From NCBI RefSeq assembly GCF_004342985.1, contig NZ_SMBO01000002.1, positions 1-64,000 of the forward strand: a stretch of DNA of 64,000 nt. Direction: 5' to 3'. A program made the translations under genes and the position numbers. The number at the start of each line of letters is the position of its first letter. The stretch's first letter is position 1. The notes below the pieces were generated by a model. The model worked only from the letters and a program-made list of their open reading frames with translations, made no database searches and was not told the DNA's origin. The DNA is from Novosphingobium sp. PhB57. GTDB lineage: Bacteria > Pseudomonadota > Alphaproteobacteria > Sphingomonadales > Sphingomonadaceae. Positions 34,802-44,694 of this stretch are shown here, piece by piece.

Positions 34802-35227
34802 ATGCTCTATCTCTGGCTCAAGGCCGGACATGTCATCTTCGTGATCTTCTGGATGGCCGGGCTGTTCATGCTCCCGCGCTATTTCGTCTATCACCAGGAA
34901 GCGGAGCCAGGCTCGGCAGAGGAAGCACGCTGGATCGATCGCGAAGCCAAGCTGCGCAAGATCATCCTGACGCCTTCGCTGATCCTCGTCTGGGTGCTGG
35001 GCATCGCCACCGCCACTGCCATGGGCGCGTGGGACCAGGGCTGGCTTCACGCCAAGCTGCTCTTCGTCCTAGGTCTCTCGGGCTATCATGGCTGGCTGGT
35101 AGGCTACGGCAAGAAGCTGGCGCGCGGCGAGCGTCCGCTGACCGGCCGAAAGCTGCGCCTGCTGAACGAGATTCCGGGGTTGGCCGCTGCCGTGATCGTG
35201 ATCCTGGTGGTCGTGAAGCCGTTCTGA
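34802..35227 (+). CDS. hemJ: Protoporphyrinogen IX oxidase HemJ
   Basis: A 141-residue membrane protein of the HemJ family with four hydrophobic segments. LYLWLKAGHVIFVIFWMAGL carries the conserved His and LPRYFVYHQ follows. It oxidises protoporphyrinogen IX, the step after HemE products are processed. ATG at 34802 has AGGAAG eight bases upstream, better than the earlier ATG at 34784. It lies downstream of hemE and upstream of rho, the common alphaproteobacterial order. Confidence 0.92.
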   Translation: MLYLWLKAGHVIFVIFWMAGLFMLPRYFVYHQEAEPGSAEEARWIDREAKLRKIILTPSLILVWVLGIATATAMGAWDQGWLHAKLLFVLGLSGYHGWLVGYGKKLARGERPLTGRKLRLLNEIPGLAAAVIVILVVVKPF

Positions 35228-35557
35228 ATCGGTTTTAATCCGCACCACGGCTTTCGTTCGCACCCACGCCGTCGGCAGCGGCCGGTCCGCAGGAAAGCGA
35301 CTCAAGAACTCTCTGCGCTCCCCCGTTACGACCCAGAGGACTCGAACGGCTTCATTCGCCGCCGCATCCAGGCCCGATCCATTCGGCCCGCCCACACGCC
35401 GCTTGGCGGATTGACTCGTTGACCGAGGCCCGGCGAACGCTTATCTGGGCCCTGTTCCGGCATAGGGCGGCGAGCCCATTCTCCTGCCCGGATCCGCTTT
35501 CCCCAAGCCCTTCGATCCCGCCGGCCGACACACCATTTCCATCCGGAATCCAGACAA
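35228..35557 (+). promoter_or_regulatory. C-rich rho leader region
   Basis: A 330-base gap with no credible gene. It is noticeably C-rich and poor in G runs, especially from about 35440 to the rho start, as expected for a Rho loading (rut) leader. Autoregulation of rho by attenuation in its leader is established in E. coli; here it is inferred from composition and position. No clear terminator hairpin with a T-tract was seen. Confidence 0.4.
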
Positions 35558-36814
35558 ATGCATCTTAAAGAACTCAAGAAGAAATCATCGGCCGAACTGG
35601 TCGAAATGGCTGAGGAACTGGGCGTTGAAGGCGCTTCGACGCTGCGCCGCCAGGACCTCATGTTCGCCATTCTCAAGGAAGTGGCCGAGGACGGCGAGGA
35701 AATCATCGGGCAGGGCACCATCGAAGTGCTCACTGACGGTTTCGGCTTCCTGCGCAGTCCAGAGGCGAACTACCTCGCCGGACCCGACGACATCTACGTT
35801 TCGCCGAACCAGGTCCGCAAATGGGGCCTGCGCACGGGCGATACCGTCGAAGGCGAAATCCGCGCCCCGAAGGACGGCGAGCGCTACTTCGCCATCACCA
35901 AGCTCATCAGCGTCAACTTCGATGATCCGGACGTGGTGCGCCACCGCGTCAACTTCGACAACCTGACGCCGCTCTATCCCGATCAGCGCCTGAAGCTCGA
36001 TTGCCTGGACCCCACGGTCAAGGACAAGTCGGCCCGCGTGATCGATCTCATCTCGCCGCAGGGCAAGGGCCAGCGCGCGCTGATCGTGGCGCCGCCGCGC
36101 ACGGGTAAGACCGTGCTGCTGCAGAACATGGCCAAGGCCATCACTGACAACCATCCGGAAGTCTTCCTGCTGGTCCTGCTCGTCGACGAGCGCCCCGAGG
36201 AAGTCACCGACATGCAGCGTTCGGTGAAGGGCGAGGTCATCTCCTCCACCTTCGACGAACCCGCCCAGCGCCACGTCCAGGTCGCCGAAATGGTGATCGA
36301 AAAAGCCAAGCGCCTGGTCGAGCACAAGCGTGACGTCGTGATCCTGCTGGACTCGATCACCCGTCTCGGCCGCGCCTACAACACCGTGGTGCCCAGCTCG
36401 GGCAAGGTGCTGACCGGCGGTGTGGACGCTAACGCCCTGCAGCGCCCCAAGCGCTTCTTCGGCGCCGCGCGCAACATCGAGGAGGGCGGTTCGCTCTCCA
36501 TCATCGCCACCGCGCTGATCGATACCGGCAGCCGCATGGACGAAGTCATCTTCGAAGAGTTCAAGGGCACCGGTAACTCGGAAATCGTCCTGGACCGCAA
36601 GGTGGCCGACAAGCGCATCTTCCCGGCACTGGACGTCGGCAAGTCCGGCACCCGCAAGGAAGAGCTGCTGGTTCCCAAGGACCAGCTCACCAAGATGTGG
36701 GTCCTTCGCCGTATCCTCATGCAGATGGGCACCGTCGACGCGATGGAGTTCCTGCTCGACAAGATGAAGGACTCGAAGACCAACGAGGACTTCTTCTCGA
36801 CGATGAATCAGTAA
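35558..36814 (+). CDS. rho: Transcription termination factor Rho
   Basis: A 418-residue RNA-dependent hexameric ATPase, the usual length. The N-terminal helical and cold-shock-like RNA-binding domains ([15 protein letters not shown], about residues 61-75) precede the ATPase core with Walker [12 protein letters not shown] (about 181-191), [15 protein letters not shown] and [19 protein letters not shown]. It lies between hemJ and a TerC gene in the origin-proximal block. Confidence 0.97.
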   Translation: MHLKELKKKSSAELVEMAEELGVEGASTLRRQDLMFAILKEVAEDGEEIIGQGTIEVLTDGFGFLRSPEANYLAGPDDIYVSPNQVRKWGLRTGDTVEGEIRAPKDGERYFAITKLISVNFDDPDVVRHRVNFDNLTPLYPDQRLKLDCLDPTVKDKSARVIDLISPQGKGQRALIVAPPRTGKTVLLQNMAKAITDNHPEVFLLVLLVDERPEEVTDMQRSVKGEVISSTFDEPAQRHVQVAEMVIEKAKRLVEHKRDVVILLDSITRLGRAYNTVVPSSGKVLTGGVDANALQRPKRFFGAARNIEEGGSLSIIATALIDTGSRMDEVIFEEFKGTGNSEIVLDRKVADKRIFPALDVGKSGTRKEELLVPKDQLTKMWVLRRILMQMGTVDAMEFLLDKMKDSKTNEDFFSTMNQ

Positions 36815-36832
36815 AGGGGAGCTTGGGAGACT

Positions 36833-37552
36833 TTGGGGGGCTTGAGCATCCTTCAGACACTGGTGGCGACGTCCTCCATGGGCGGTCCGGCAGAGATCTG
36901 GCAGCACATCGTCAACGACTTCTCGAACCTGGGGACGCCGGCCGCTTTTTCGGCGTTCCTCCAGGTCTTGATGATCGACGTGGTGCTGGCGGGCGACAAC
37001 GCCATTGTCGTGGGTGCCCTGGCCGCCGGTCTCCCGGCCGACCAGCGCAAGAAGGTCATCGCCCTGGGCGTGATCGCTGCGCTGGTCATGCGCATTGGCT
37101 TCGCGCTGATCGTCACCTGGCTGCTCGGCATCGTCGGGCTGGTGTTCGCGGGTGGATTGCTGCTGCTGTGGGTGGCGTGGAAGATGTACCGCGAGATTCA
37201 CGGCGGCAATCATCCCGGCTCGCCCGAGATCGAGGGTGACGAAAACTCCGGCGTGCGCCCTGCCAAGAGCTTTGCCGGAGCGGCCATCTCGGTCGCGGTG
37301 GCGGATATCTCGATGTCGATCGACAACGTGCTCGGCGTCGCCGGGGCGGCGCGCGATCATCCCGGCATCCTCATCGTGGGTCTCGTCTTCGCCGTGGCGC
37401 TCATGGGCGTGGCCGCGAACTTCATCGCCCGGTACATCGAGCGTTATCGCTGGATCGCCTGGGTGGGGCTGGCCGTCATCCTCTACGTGGCGGTGAAGAT
37501 GATCTACGAGGGCTGGGTGGATCCGCAGCTCGGGATCGTGACCCTGATCTGA
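36833..37552 (+). CDS. TerC family integral membrane protein
   Basis: A 239-residue protein with about six or seven hydrophobic segments and TerC motifs MIDVVLAGDNAIVV (first acidic metal-site region) and ISMSIDNVLGVAG (second). TerC/YjbE-like proteins are associated with metal ion homeostasis. The start is uncertain: TTG at 36833 with a GGGAG-rich upstream region, or ATG at 36878. It follows rho closely and may be co-transcribed. Confidence 0.88.
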   Translation: MGGLSILQTLVATSSMGGPAEIWQHIVNDFSNLGTPAAFSAFLQVLMIDVVLAGDNAIVVGALAAGLPADQRKKVIALGVIAALVMRIGFALIVTWLLGIVGLVFAGGLLLLWVAWKMYREIHGGNHPGSPEIEGDENSGVRPAKSFAGAAISVAVADISMSIDNVLGVAGAARDHPGILIVGLVFAVALMGVAANFIARYIERYRWIAWVGLAVILYVAVKMIYEGWVDPQLGIVTLI

Positions 37553-37568
37553 TCTGATCGAGCGTGAA

Positions 37569-37613
37569 ACGGAAAAGGACCCGGAGGCTTCTGCCTTCCG
37601 GGTCCTTTTCCGT
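37569..37613. terminator. Strong hairpin terminator after TerC gene
   Basis: A 17-bp perfect stem: ACGGAAAAGGACCCGGA (37569-37585) and TCCGGGTCCTTTTCCGT (37597-37613). It separates the + strand rho/TerC run from convergent minus-strand genes. Confidence 0.85.
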
Positions 37614-37709
37614 TCTGGGGCATTGAGTGCGCTGTCCGGTTTCCTGCCGCCTTGGGGTGACCGTCGAGAGGTCGGGCCTTACGGACCCAGGATCGGCCGT
37701 GGAGCCTTG

Positions 37710-38678
37710 TCAGGGCACCAGGATGGTGGAACCGGTGGTTGCCCTCGATTCCAGCGCGCGATGCGCTTCTGCGGCCTCTTCCAGGCGGAACGTCTGCCCG
37801 ATGTGCGGCTTCAGGATTCCTTTGCCGATGCGGTCGAACAGTTTCTTTGCGCTGATCGCCAGCTGTTCGGGCGTGGCGACGTAATCGGCCAGAGTCGGGC
37901 GCGTGAGATAGATCGATCCGGCCTTCATAAGCTCCAGCGGCGCGATCGGGGGTACCGGGCCCGAGGCATTGCCGTAAGTTACCATGAAGCCGCGCTTGCG
38001 CAGTGACGCGAGCGAGGCCGTCCACGATTCTGCGCCGACGCCGTCATAGACGACATGGCACATCTCGCCCCGGGTGATGTCCCGTACGGCTTCGGGCAGT
38101 TCCGCGAAGGGGCAGTGGAGCACATGATCGCCCGGCACTTGCGCCGCCTTCTCGGCGCTGCCGGTGTGGGCGATGACGGTCACGCCGCGGTCGAGCAGCC
38201 AAGGGACCAGCAGCGAACCGACTCCGCCCGCCGCGGAATGCACCAGGGCGACGTGGCCCTTGTCGGCCGGGAAAGTGTCCTCTGCCAGATAGCAGGCGGT
38301 CAGGCCCTTGAGCATGACGGCGGCCGCGATCTCGGGAGCGATCGCTTCGGGAATGCGCATCGCCTGCGCGGCCTTGATCAGGCGGTGGCTGGCATAAGCA
38401 CCACCCGCATGAGTCGTGCCCACGCGTTCTCCGATGGAGAATTCCGAAACGCCGTCACCCAGCGCGACGATCCGGCCGACGCTTTCGGAGCCCAGCTTGA
38501 TCGGCAGCGGATCGGCGTAAAGACCTTTGCGGTAGTACGTATCGATGAAGTTGAGCCCCACCGCCTCGGTTTCGATCAGCACTTCGCTGGGGCCGGGGGA
38601 GGGAACGTCGAAATCTTCCCGCTCGATCACTTCGGGACCGCCGTGCGTGCGGGCGATCATCCTGTATCCGGTGGTCAT
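37710..38678 (-). CDS. Quinone oxidoreductase (MDR family)
   Basis: A 322-residue NADPH-dependent quinone reductase of the zeta-crystallin/QOR type. LPIKLGSESVGRIVALGDGV is the N-terminal motif, HSAAGGVGSLLVPWL is the nucleotide-binding loop, and zinc-ligand cysteines are absent. ATG at 38678 (MTTGYRMIARTHGG) gives the normal length. It is the last gene of a minus-strand redox cluster with the glutamate synthase-like gene. Confidence 0.9.
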   Translation of the reverse strand: MTTGYRMIARTHGGPEVIEREDFDVPSPGPSEVLIETEAVGLNFIDTYYRKGLYADPLPIKLGSESVGRIVALGDGVSEFSIGERVGTTHAGGAYASHRLIKAAQAMRIPEAIAPEIAAAVMLKGLTACYLAEDTFPADKGHVALVHSAAGGVGSLLVPWLLDRGVTVIAHTGSAEKAAQVPGDHVLHCPFAELPEAVRDITRGEMCHVVYDGVGAESWTASLASLRKRGFMVTYGNASGPVPPIAPLELMKAGSIYLTRPTLADYVATPEQLAISAKKLFDRIGKGILKPHIGQTFRLEEAAEAHRALESRATTGSTILVP

Positions 38679-38703
38679 GTCGTCAGGTCCTTGAAGAGGG
38701 CGA

Positions 38704-40290
38704 TCAGAAGATTCTTCTGAACGTGTCCGCGCGCGAGACGCGCCAGGCGCGGGCGTATGGGGTGGATTCGGGGTCGGCGAGCAGTTCGCCCGGCTTGAGG
38801 AAGCGGTAGACCTCATCGAGCGGCCCCGCCTTGGCGCTGTCTATGCGCTGGTACATGTCGTGCTGGCTGAGGCCCCAGGGGTCGTCGTAGCCCATGGCCA
38901 CCACGATCTCGCGCAGGGACTTCAGGGTCTCGCTCTGGAAACGCATGACTCGCTCTGCCTTGTCCTCGACCACGAGGCCGCGCTGGCGCCAGGCAACCTG
39001 GGTGGCCACGCCGGTCGGGCATTCGCCGGTGTGGCACTTCATCGACTGGACGCAGCCCAGCGAGAACATGAATGCCCGCGCGGCATTGCACCAGTCCGCG
39101 CCGAGGGCAAAGGCGCGGGCCATGCCGGCGCCGGAGTGAATCTTCCCCGAGGCGCCGAGCCGCACCCGGTGCTTGAGGTTCGCGCCGACCAGGGCGTTGC
39201 GCATCAGGGTCAGGCCTTCGCGCATCGGCATGCCGACATTGTCGGTCAATTCCTGCGGGGCTGCACCCGTGCCGCCCTCGGCGCCGTCGACGACGATGAA
39301 ATCCGGGGTGATACCGGTTTCCAGCATCGCCTTGATAAGCGCCATGACTTCATGGGGCTGCCCCACGCACAGCTTCATGCCCGCGGGCTTGCCGCCGGAC
39401 AGTTCGCGCAGCTGCTCCAGCCACTGGAGCAATTCGATCGGGGTGGAGAAGGCCGAATGGGCGGCGGGGGAGAGGCAGTCCTCTCCGACTTCGACCTTGC
39501 GGGCCTCGGCAATTTCGGGCGTGACCTTGGGTCCGGGAAGTACACCGCCGTGGCCCGGCTTGGCGCCCTGACTCAGCTTGATCTCCACCATCTTGACCTG
39601 ATCGTCCTGCGCCTGCCGCGCGAAGAGTTCGGGATCGAAGCTGCCGTCCTTGTGGCGACAGCCGAAATACCCGCTGCCGAGTTCCCAGATCAGGTCACCG
39701 CCATAAGTCCGATGGTAGCGGCTGATCGAACCTTCGCCGGTGTCATGTGCGAAACCGCCCATGGCCGCGCCCTTGTTCAGGGCTTCGATGGCATTGGCCG
39801 AAAGCGAGCCGAAGCTCATGGCGGAAATGTTGAGCAGGGCGCTTTCATAGGGCTTGGCGCATTGGTCTCCGCCGATCTTCACGCGCCAGGATTCAGGGGC
39901 TTTTTCGTTAGGGGCGATAGAGTGGCCGAGCCATTCGTATTCTTCCGAATAGACATCCAGTTCGGTGCCCATCGGGTGAGACGAGACATCGCCCTTGGCA
40001 CGGGCATAGACCAGACCGCGCTCCTCGATGGTGAAGGGCCGGCCTTCGCGGTCGCCTTCCACCAGATAGGCCCGCAAGTAAGGGCGCAAGTCTTCGAAGA
40101 GCCATCGGACCCGCGCGATCAGCGGGTAGTTCCGCCGCAAGGCATGCCGGTTCTGCAGGAAGTCCCAGACGGTCAACAGCAGGACCGGCACCATCAGGAT
40201 CAGCGCCCAGCGCCACGATGGAACCAGCCAGCAGGCAGCCGTGAGAATCACGACCGCAAGCGGCACGGCGTAGCGCGGGGCAACCGTCAT
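38704..40290 (-). CDS. FMN-binding glutamate synthase family protein
   Basis: About 528 residues. Two N-terminal hydrophobic segments (about residues 5-45) precede a stand-alone GltB central/FMN-binding barrel. NISAMSFGSLSANAIEAL, GEGSISRYHRTYGGDLIWELGSGYFG and DGAEGGTGAAPQELTDNVG are typical FMN and substrate motifs. CVQSMKCHTGECPTGVATQ holds the three cysteines of a 3Fe-4S cluster. It lacks the amidotransferase domain, so it is not a full glutamate synthase; the substrate is unknown. ATG at 40290 is two bases after the hydrolase stop; ATG at 40305 is an alternative. Confidence 0.88.
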   Translation of the reverse strand: MTVAPRYAVPLAVVILTAACWLVPSWRWALILMVPVLLLTVWDFLQNRHALRRNYPLIARVRWLFEDLRPYLRAYLVEGDREGRPFTIEERGLVYARAKGDVSSHPMGTELDVYSEEYEWLGHSIAPNEKAPESWRVKIGGDQCAKPYESALLNISAMSFGSLSANAIEALNKGAAMGGFAHDTGEGSISRYHRTYGGDLIWELGSGYFGCRHKDGSFDPELFARQAQDDQVKMVEIKLSQGAKPGHGGVLPGPKVTPEIAEARKVEVGEDCLSPAAHSAFSTPIELLQWLEQLRELSGGKPAGMKLCVGQPHEVMALIKAMLETGITPDFIVVDGAEGGTGAAPQELTDNVGMPMREGLTLMRNALVGANLKHRVRLGASGKIHSGAGMARAFALGADWCNAARAFMFSLGCVQSMKCHTGECPTGVATQVAWRQRGLVVEDKAERVMRFQSETLKSLREIVVAMGYDDPWGLSQHDMYQRIDSAKAGPLDEVYRFLKPGELLADPESTPYARAWRVSRADTFRRIF

Positions 40291-40294
40291 CGGC

Positions 40295-40990
40295 TTAGCC
40301 GACATGCTCCGCGAAGAACGCCTCGGTTCGGCCGTCCGCCAGTTCCGCGCCGGCCTCGTCGCGGCGTGCACCGATCTCGGCGGCGAAGCCATGGTCGAGG
40401 CCCTCGTAGTCCCACAAGGTGACGCGGGGATGGTCGTCGAGACCGTCGTGGATGGCCTTCTGCGCGGCCGCGTCCACGAAATGGTCGGCCATCGGGATGT
40501 GCAGCATGAGCGGGCGGGCGATGGCGTGCTTTTCGCCCAGCATCTGGTCGATCATCACACCATAGTAGCCCACCGAAGCATCGATGTCGGTGCGCGCCGC
40601 CACCATGTAGGCGATACGGCCGCCCATGCAGAATCCGACGAGGCCGACTTTCGGCACGCCTTCCTCGCGGCGGATCCAGTGGATCACCGCTTCGATGTCG
40701 CGAATGCCAAGATCGAAATCGTGCGCAGACATGTGGCCGATGGCCTGCTTGAATTCTTCCTCGACATAGGGGCTGAGTTCGATGCCGGGCTTCTGGCGCC
40801 AGAAGCTGTCGGGCGCGACGGCGAGGTAGCCCTTGGCGGCCCAGCCATCGGCCTTGCGGCGAATACCGGCATCGACCCCGAAGATCTCCTGCTGGACGAT
40901 GATGGCGCCGCGCGGGGTGCCTTCGGGACGGGCGACATAGGCCGGGATCATGCCGTCACCGTCGAGAGTCGGGATTTCGATATTGGTCAT
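40295..40990 (-). CDS. Dienelactone hydrolase family protein
   Basis: A 231-residue alpha/beta hydrolase. The nucleophile is Cys in GFCMGGRIAY (about C117) and the acid/base residues are in DHFVDAAA and LDHGFAAE. This Cys-Asp-His triad is typical of dienelactone hydrolases, which open lactone rings in chloroaromatic degradation; chromosomal copies often have other substrates. It is the first gene of a minus-strand run with the glutamate synthase-like and quinone reductase genes. Confidence 0.9.
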   Translation of the reverse strand: MTNIEIPTLDGDGMIPAYVARPEGTPRGAIIVQQEIFGVDAGIRRKADGWAAKGYLAVAPDSFWRQKPGIELSPYVEEEFKQAIGHMSAHDFDLGIRDIEAVIHWIRREEGVPKVGLVGFCMGGRIAYMVAARTDIDASVGYYGVMIDQMLGEKHAIARPLMLHIPMADHFVDAAAQKAIHDGLDDHPRVTLWDYEGLDHGFAAEIGARRDEAGAELADGRTEAFFAEHVG

Positions 40991-41125
40991 GGGTGTCTCC
41001 TGCGGAAGAGGGGCCTGGCAGCCTTTTGGCCCGGTCAGACGTTGCCGGGAGGTTAGGCACGAGCGATGGACTTTGCCAACGCCATGTGTCAGGCAGGATG
41101 CAGAAATTCCAGATGGGAGGCCGTG

Positions 41126-41398
41126 ATGAAGGTCAATGTCGAGGTCGAATGCTCGCCTGAAGAGGCAAGGCGGTTCCTCGGTCTGCCTGACGTCACCAAG
41201 GCGAACGACGTCTATGTCGATGCGCTGGCCAAGGCGATGCAGGGCGTCGGCAATTTCGACCAGCTTCAGGAACTGACCAAGCAGGTTGCCCCCATGGGCC
41301 AATACGGGCTCAAGCTGTTCCAGCAGTTGATGGAAAGCGGCGCGGCCATGGCCATGAGCGGCGCCACCGGCGGCACCAAGCCCAAGAAGACCGACTGA
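41126..41398 (+). CDS. DUF6489 family small protein
   Basis: A 90-residue protein that looks like the DUF6489 family of sphingomonads. MKVNVEVECSPEEARRFLGLP opens it and KQVAPMGQYGLKLFQQLM forms the second helix; the tail is Gly/Thr/Lys-rich. ATG at 41126 is preceded by a good GGGAGG-type site, so earlier starts are unlikely. Function unknown. It lies just before mnmE on the same strand. Confidence 0.8.
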   Translation: MKVNVEVECSPEEARRFLGLPDVTKANDVYVDALAKAMQGVGNFDQLQELTKQVAPMGQYGLKLFQQLMESGAAMAMSGATGGTKPKKTD

Positions 41399-41470
41399 GC
41401 GATCGCAGCCGAGGGCGCATGATGCCAGGCGGGGTTCACCTCTCGCCCGCGCTCCTGTAGCGCGTTGCTC

Positions 41471-42760
41471 ATGGCTCAAGACATCCAAGACACGATCTTC
41501 GCGCTCTCCAGCGGCGCGCCACCGGCTGCCATCGGCGTCGTCCGCATCAGCGGGCCGCGCGCCGGAGCGGCACTGGAAGCCTTGAGCGGATCGCTGCCGC
41601 AGGCTCGCCATGCCAGCTACCGTCCCTTGCGCGACGGGACCGGAGCGGTTCTCGACCAGGCACTCGTTCTCTGGTTTCCGGGGCCTCGCACGGCAACGGG
41701 AGAGGATCTGGCCGAACTCCATCTGCATGGGGGAAGGGCCGTGGTTTCGGCCGTGGAGACGGCTCTTGCGGAGATTCCCGGCTTGCGCCGCGCCGTGCCA
41801 GGCGAATTCACGCGGCGTGCATTTGCCAATGGCCGGATCGATCTCGCCGAAGCGGAAGGGCTGGCCGATCTGCTTTCGGCAGAAAACGAACTGCAGCGCC
41901 GCTCGGCGCTCGCCATGGCTGGCGGCGCTTTCTCGCGGCAGGTGGAGCTATGGCGTGACCATGTGCTCAGGGCATCGGCTTCCGTAGAAGCCGTGCTCGA
42001 CTTTGGCGACGAAGACGACGTGTCCGATCTGCCGGCCGACTTCATCCAGCGCCTCGAAGGTCTCCGCGGCGAACTTCTGGCATGGATGTCCCGGCCGCGC
42101 GCGGAAGCGCTGCGCGAAGGCTTTCGCGTCGTCCTGGCCGGACCGCCCAATGCGGGGAAGAGCACGCTCTTCAATGCATTGGTGGAAGACGAAGCCGCCA
42201 TCACCTCGCCGCTGTCCGGAACGACGCGTGACGTCCTGACCCGCGCCGTGTCCCTCGGCGGCATACCTTTCCTGTTCGGCGACACCGCAGGTCTTCGCGA
42301 CGAGACCGGCGATGAGATCGAGGCCATCGGCATTTCGCGCGCTCTGGCAGCGTTGGACAAAGCCGACCTCGTGCTCTGGCTGGGACCGGAAGGGGAGGCC
42401 CCTGAAGCGGCTTGGGAGATCGCGGCGCAAGAGGACTTGTTCCACGTGGAACAGAAGCAGGCACCGCGTCACCGGGTGTCCGCAGTGACAGGTGAGGGGC
42501 TGGAAGCGCTGCGGCACGACCTAGTGGCGACCGCTTCCGTTGCCATGCCGAAGCCGGGTGAGGCAGCGCTCAACCGGCGGCAGCATGCTCTGGTGGCCGA
42601 AGCGGAGCGGGCTTTGGCCATGGCGGTCCTTGAGCGCGATCCTTTGCTGGTTGCAGAGTCGCTGCGGCTGGCGCGCGTTGCCTTCGATACCCTGATCGGG
42701 CGCGCCACCACCGAAGACATGCTCGACGCGCTGTTCGGCCGTTTCTGCATCGGCAAATAG
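41471..42760 (+). CDS. mnmE: tRNA uridine-5-carboxymethylaminomethyl modification GTPase
   Basis: A 429-residue MnmE/TrmE, a partner of MnmG in forming cmnm5U34 on tRNAs. The N-terminal tetrahydrofolate domain begins TIFALSSG, and FPGPRTATGEDLAELHLHGG follows. The GTPase G1 motif is GPPNAGKST (about residue 222) and the C-terminal FCIGK carries the conserved Cys. ATG at 41471 is chosen; an in-frame TTG lies two codons earlier. A parS-like site is embedded in the coding sequence at 42438-42453 and encodes FHVEQ. Confidence 0.96.
   Translation: MAQDIQDTIFALSSGAPPAAIGVVRISGPRAGAALEALSGSLPQARHASYRPLRDGTGAVLDQALVLWFPGPRTATGEDLAELHLHGGRAVVSAVETALAEIPGLRRAVPGEFTRRAFANGRIDLAEAEGLADLLSAENELQRRSALAMAGGAFSRQVELWRDHVLRASASVEAVLDFGDEDDVSDLPADFIQRLEGLRGELLAWMSRPRAEALREGFRVVLAGPPNAGKSTLFNALVEDEAAITSPLSGTTRDVLTRAVSLGGIPFLFGDTAGLRDETGDEIEAIGISRALAALDKADLVLWLGPEGEAPEAAWEIAAQEDLFHVEQKQAPRHRVSAVTGEGLEALRHDLVATASVAMPKPGEAALNRRQHALVAEAERALAMAVLERDPLLVAESLRLARVAFDTLIGRATTEDMLDALFGRFCIGK
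42438..42453. other. parS: parS-like site 1 (inside mnmE)
   Basis: TGTTCCACGTGGAACA, a perfect 16-bp palindrome matching known parS sequences. Confidence 0.92.
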
Positions 42761-42763
42761 CGA

Positions 42764-42779
42764 TGTTCCACGTGAAACA
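42764..42779. other. parS: parS-like site 2 (mnmE-mnmG gap)
   Basis: TGTTCCACGTGAAACA, one of the classic parS variants, in the 68-base gap between mnmE and mnmG. Confidence 0.93.
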
Positions 42780-42828
42780 CTTTTAACGACTTTGACGGGA
42801 CTCGTCGCTTCGGCTAAGCGCATCGTCC

Positions 42829-44694
42829 ATGCATTCCTTTGATGTGATCGTGATCGGCGGCGGCCATGCCGGCTGCGAGGCGGCGGCGGTTGCCGCGCGT
42901 ATGGGCGCGCGTGTCGCTCTGGTGAGCTTCGATCTCGATGCGGTGGGGGCCATGAGCTGCAACCCTGCCATCGGCGGGTTGGGCAAGGGGCACCTCGTGC
43001 GCGAGGTCGATGCCTTCGATGGTCTCATCGCGCGCGCCGCCGATGCGGCTGCCATCCATTACCGCATGCTGAACCGCTCGAAAGGCAGCGCGGTTCAGGG
43101 CCCACGGGTCCAGGCCGATCGCAAGCTGTTTCGGGCGGCTATCCATGACCTGCTGCAGCAGCAGGGCGATCTCACCCTGATCGGCGGCGAGGCAGCGGCG
43201 CTCGTTATCGAACAGGGCAGGGTGGTCGGCATCGAGCTGGGTGACGGCACGAAGGTCGCCGCGCGTGCCGTGATTCTCTGCACGGGTACTTTCCTTGGCG
43301 GCACTTTGTTCCGGGGCGAAGAACGGCTCACCGGCGGTCGCATCGGCGAGTCTTCCGCGCAGCGTCTGGCAGCACAGATGCGCGACGCCGCCTTGCCGAT
43401 GGCGCGACTCAAGACGGGAACACCGCCGCGTCTCGATGGCCGCACCATCGATTGGGGCCGGCTCGACGAGCAGCCTTCCGATGGCGAGGACTGGACGATG
43501 TCGGCCATGGTGCCCAAGGACGGCGCGGCGCGGCGACGCAAGGTTCCGCAAGTCTTCTGCGCCATCACGCGGACAAACCCGCGCACCCATGACGTGATCC
43601 GCGAGAACCTCCATCGCTCCCCGCTGTTCACCGGCGCGATCGGTGCTTCCGGTCCGCGCTACTGCCCCTCGATCGAGGACAAGATTCACCGCTTCGCCGA
43701 TCGCGACGGGCATCAGATATTCCTGGAGCCGGAAGGTCTCGATAGCCCGCTGGTCTATCCGAACGGCGTGAGCACCTCGCTTCCGGCGGATGTGCAGCTT
43801 GCGATGCTGCGCACCATGGAAGGCCTGGAGCGGGTGGAGATGGTCGTTCCCGGCTACGCCGTTGAGTACGACCACATCGACCCCCGGGCGCTTCGCACGA
43901 GTCTGGAACTGCGTGACATGCCGGGGCTCTACTGCGCCGGCCAGATCAATGGCACGACCGGCTACGAAGAAGCCGCCGCGCAGGGCCTTGTCGCCGGGAT
44001 GCATGCCGCTGCGGATGTGCTTGGACGCGAGGCCCCGGCGCTGGACCGGGCCAACAGCTACATGGCGGTGATGATCGACGATCTCACCCTTCACGGCGTG
44101 AGCGAGCCCTATCGCATGCTCACGGCGCGGGCCGAGTATCGCCTCCGTCTTCGCGCGAACAATGCCTTGACACGGCTGACTCCGCTGGCCATCCAGATCG
44201 GTGCAGCCGGCCCGGAGCGCAAGGCATGGTTCGAACGGCGGCTTGAGGATCGGGCCAAAGTGGACACGGCATTCGGCATCGAAGTGACCGGGCATGAACT
44301 GGCGCAGGCCGGTCTCCCGGTGCGCGCGGATGTCGGGCGACTTCCTATTCGCGAGTGGCTGCGGTTCGGCGGAGTCGATGTGGCTGGCCTTTCCCCCTGG
44401 CTTGATCCGGCCCTGCTGGAAGACGCGGACTTGATCGAGGAGATGGTGGAGGACGCGGCTTACGCGCCTTACCTCGAACGGCAGGAACGCGAACTACGCG
44501 ACCTTCGGGCCAGCGAGGGCCTGACGTTGCCCGATGATTTTCCATATGCCGACATTCCCGGCCTCTCGCGAGAGATGGTCGAGAGGTTGAGCCAGGCCAG
44601 GCCAGCGAGTCTCGCAGCGGCCGGGCGGATCCCCGGAATCACTCCGGCAGCGCTGGCGGCGCTGCTGGTCCATGCCCGCAGGGAGGCGGCATGA
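42829..44694 (+). CDS. mnmG: tRNA uridine-5-carboxymethylaminomethyl modification enzyme MnmG (GidA)
   Basis: A 621-residue FAD enzyme. [20 protein letters not shown] is the dinucleotide-binding N-terminus; [18 protein letters not shown], the second signature [16 protein letters not shown] and [20 protein letters not shown] are typical of the family. It acts with MnmE on tRNA wobble uridines. Its stop overlaps rsmG by four bases. It is part of the origin-proximal gid-par block. Confidence 0.97.
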   Translation: MHSFDVIVIGGGHAGCEAAAVAARMGARVALVSFDLDAVGAMSCNPAIGGLGKGHLVREVDAFDGLIARAADAAAIHYRMLNRSKGSAVQGPRVQADRKLFRAAIHDLLQQQGDLTLIGGEAAALVIEQGRVVGIELGDGTKVAARAVILCTGTFLGGTLFRGEERLTGGRIGESSAQRLAAQMRDAALPMARLKTGTPPRLDGRTIDWGRLDEQPSDGEDWTMSAMVPKDGAARRRKVPQVFCAITRTNPRTHDVIRENLHRSPLFTGAIGASGPRYCPSIEDKIHRFADRDGHQIFLEPEGLDSPLVYPNGVSTSLPADVQLAMLRTMEGLERVEMVVPGYAVEYDHIDPRALRTSLELRDMPGLYCAGQINGTTGYEEAAAQGLVAGMHAAADVLGREAPALDRANSYMAVMIDDLTLHGVSEPYRMLTARAEYRLRLRANNALTRLTPLAIQIGAAGPERKAWFERRLEDRAKVDTAFGIEVTGHELAQAGLPVRADVGRLPIREWLRFGGVDVAGLSPWLDPALLEDADLIEEMVEDAAYAPYLERQERELRDLRASEGLTLPDDFPYADIPGLSREMVERLSQARPASLAAAGRIPGITPAALAALLVHARREAA

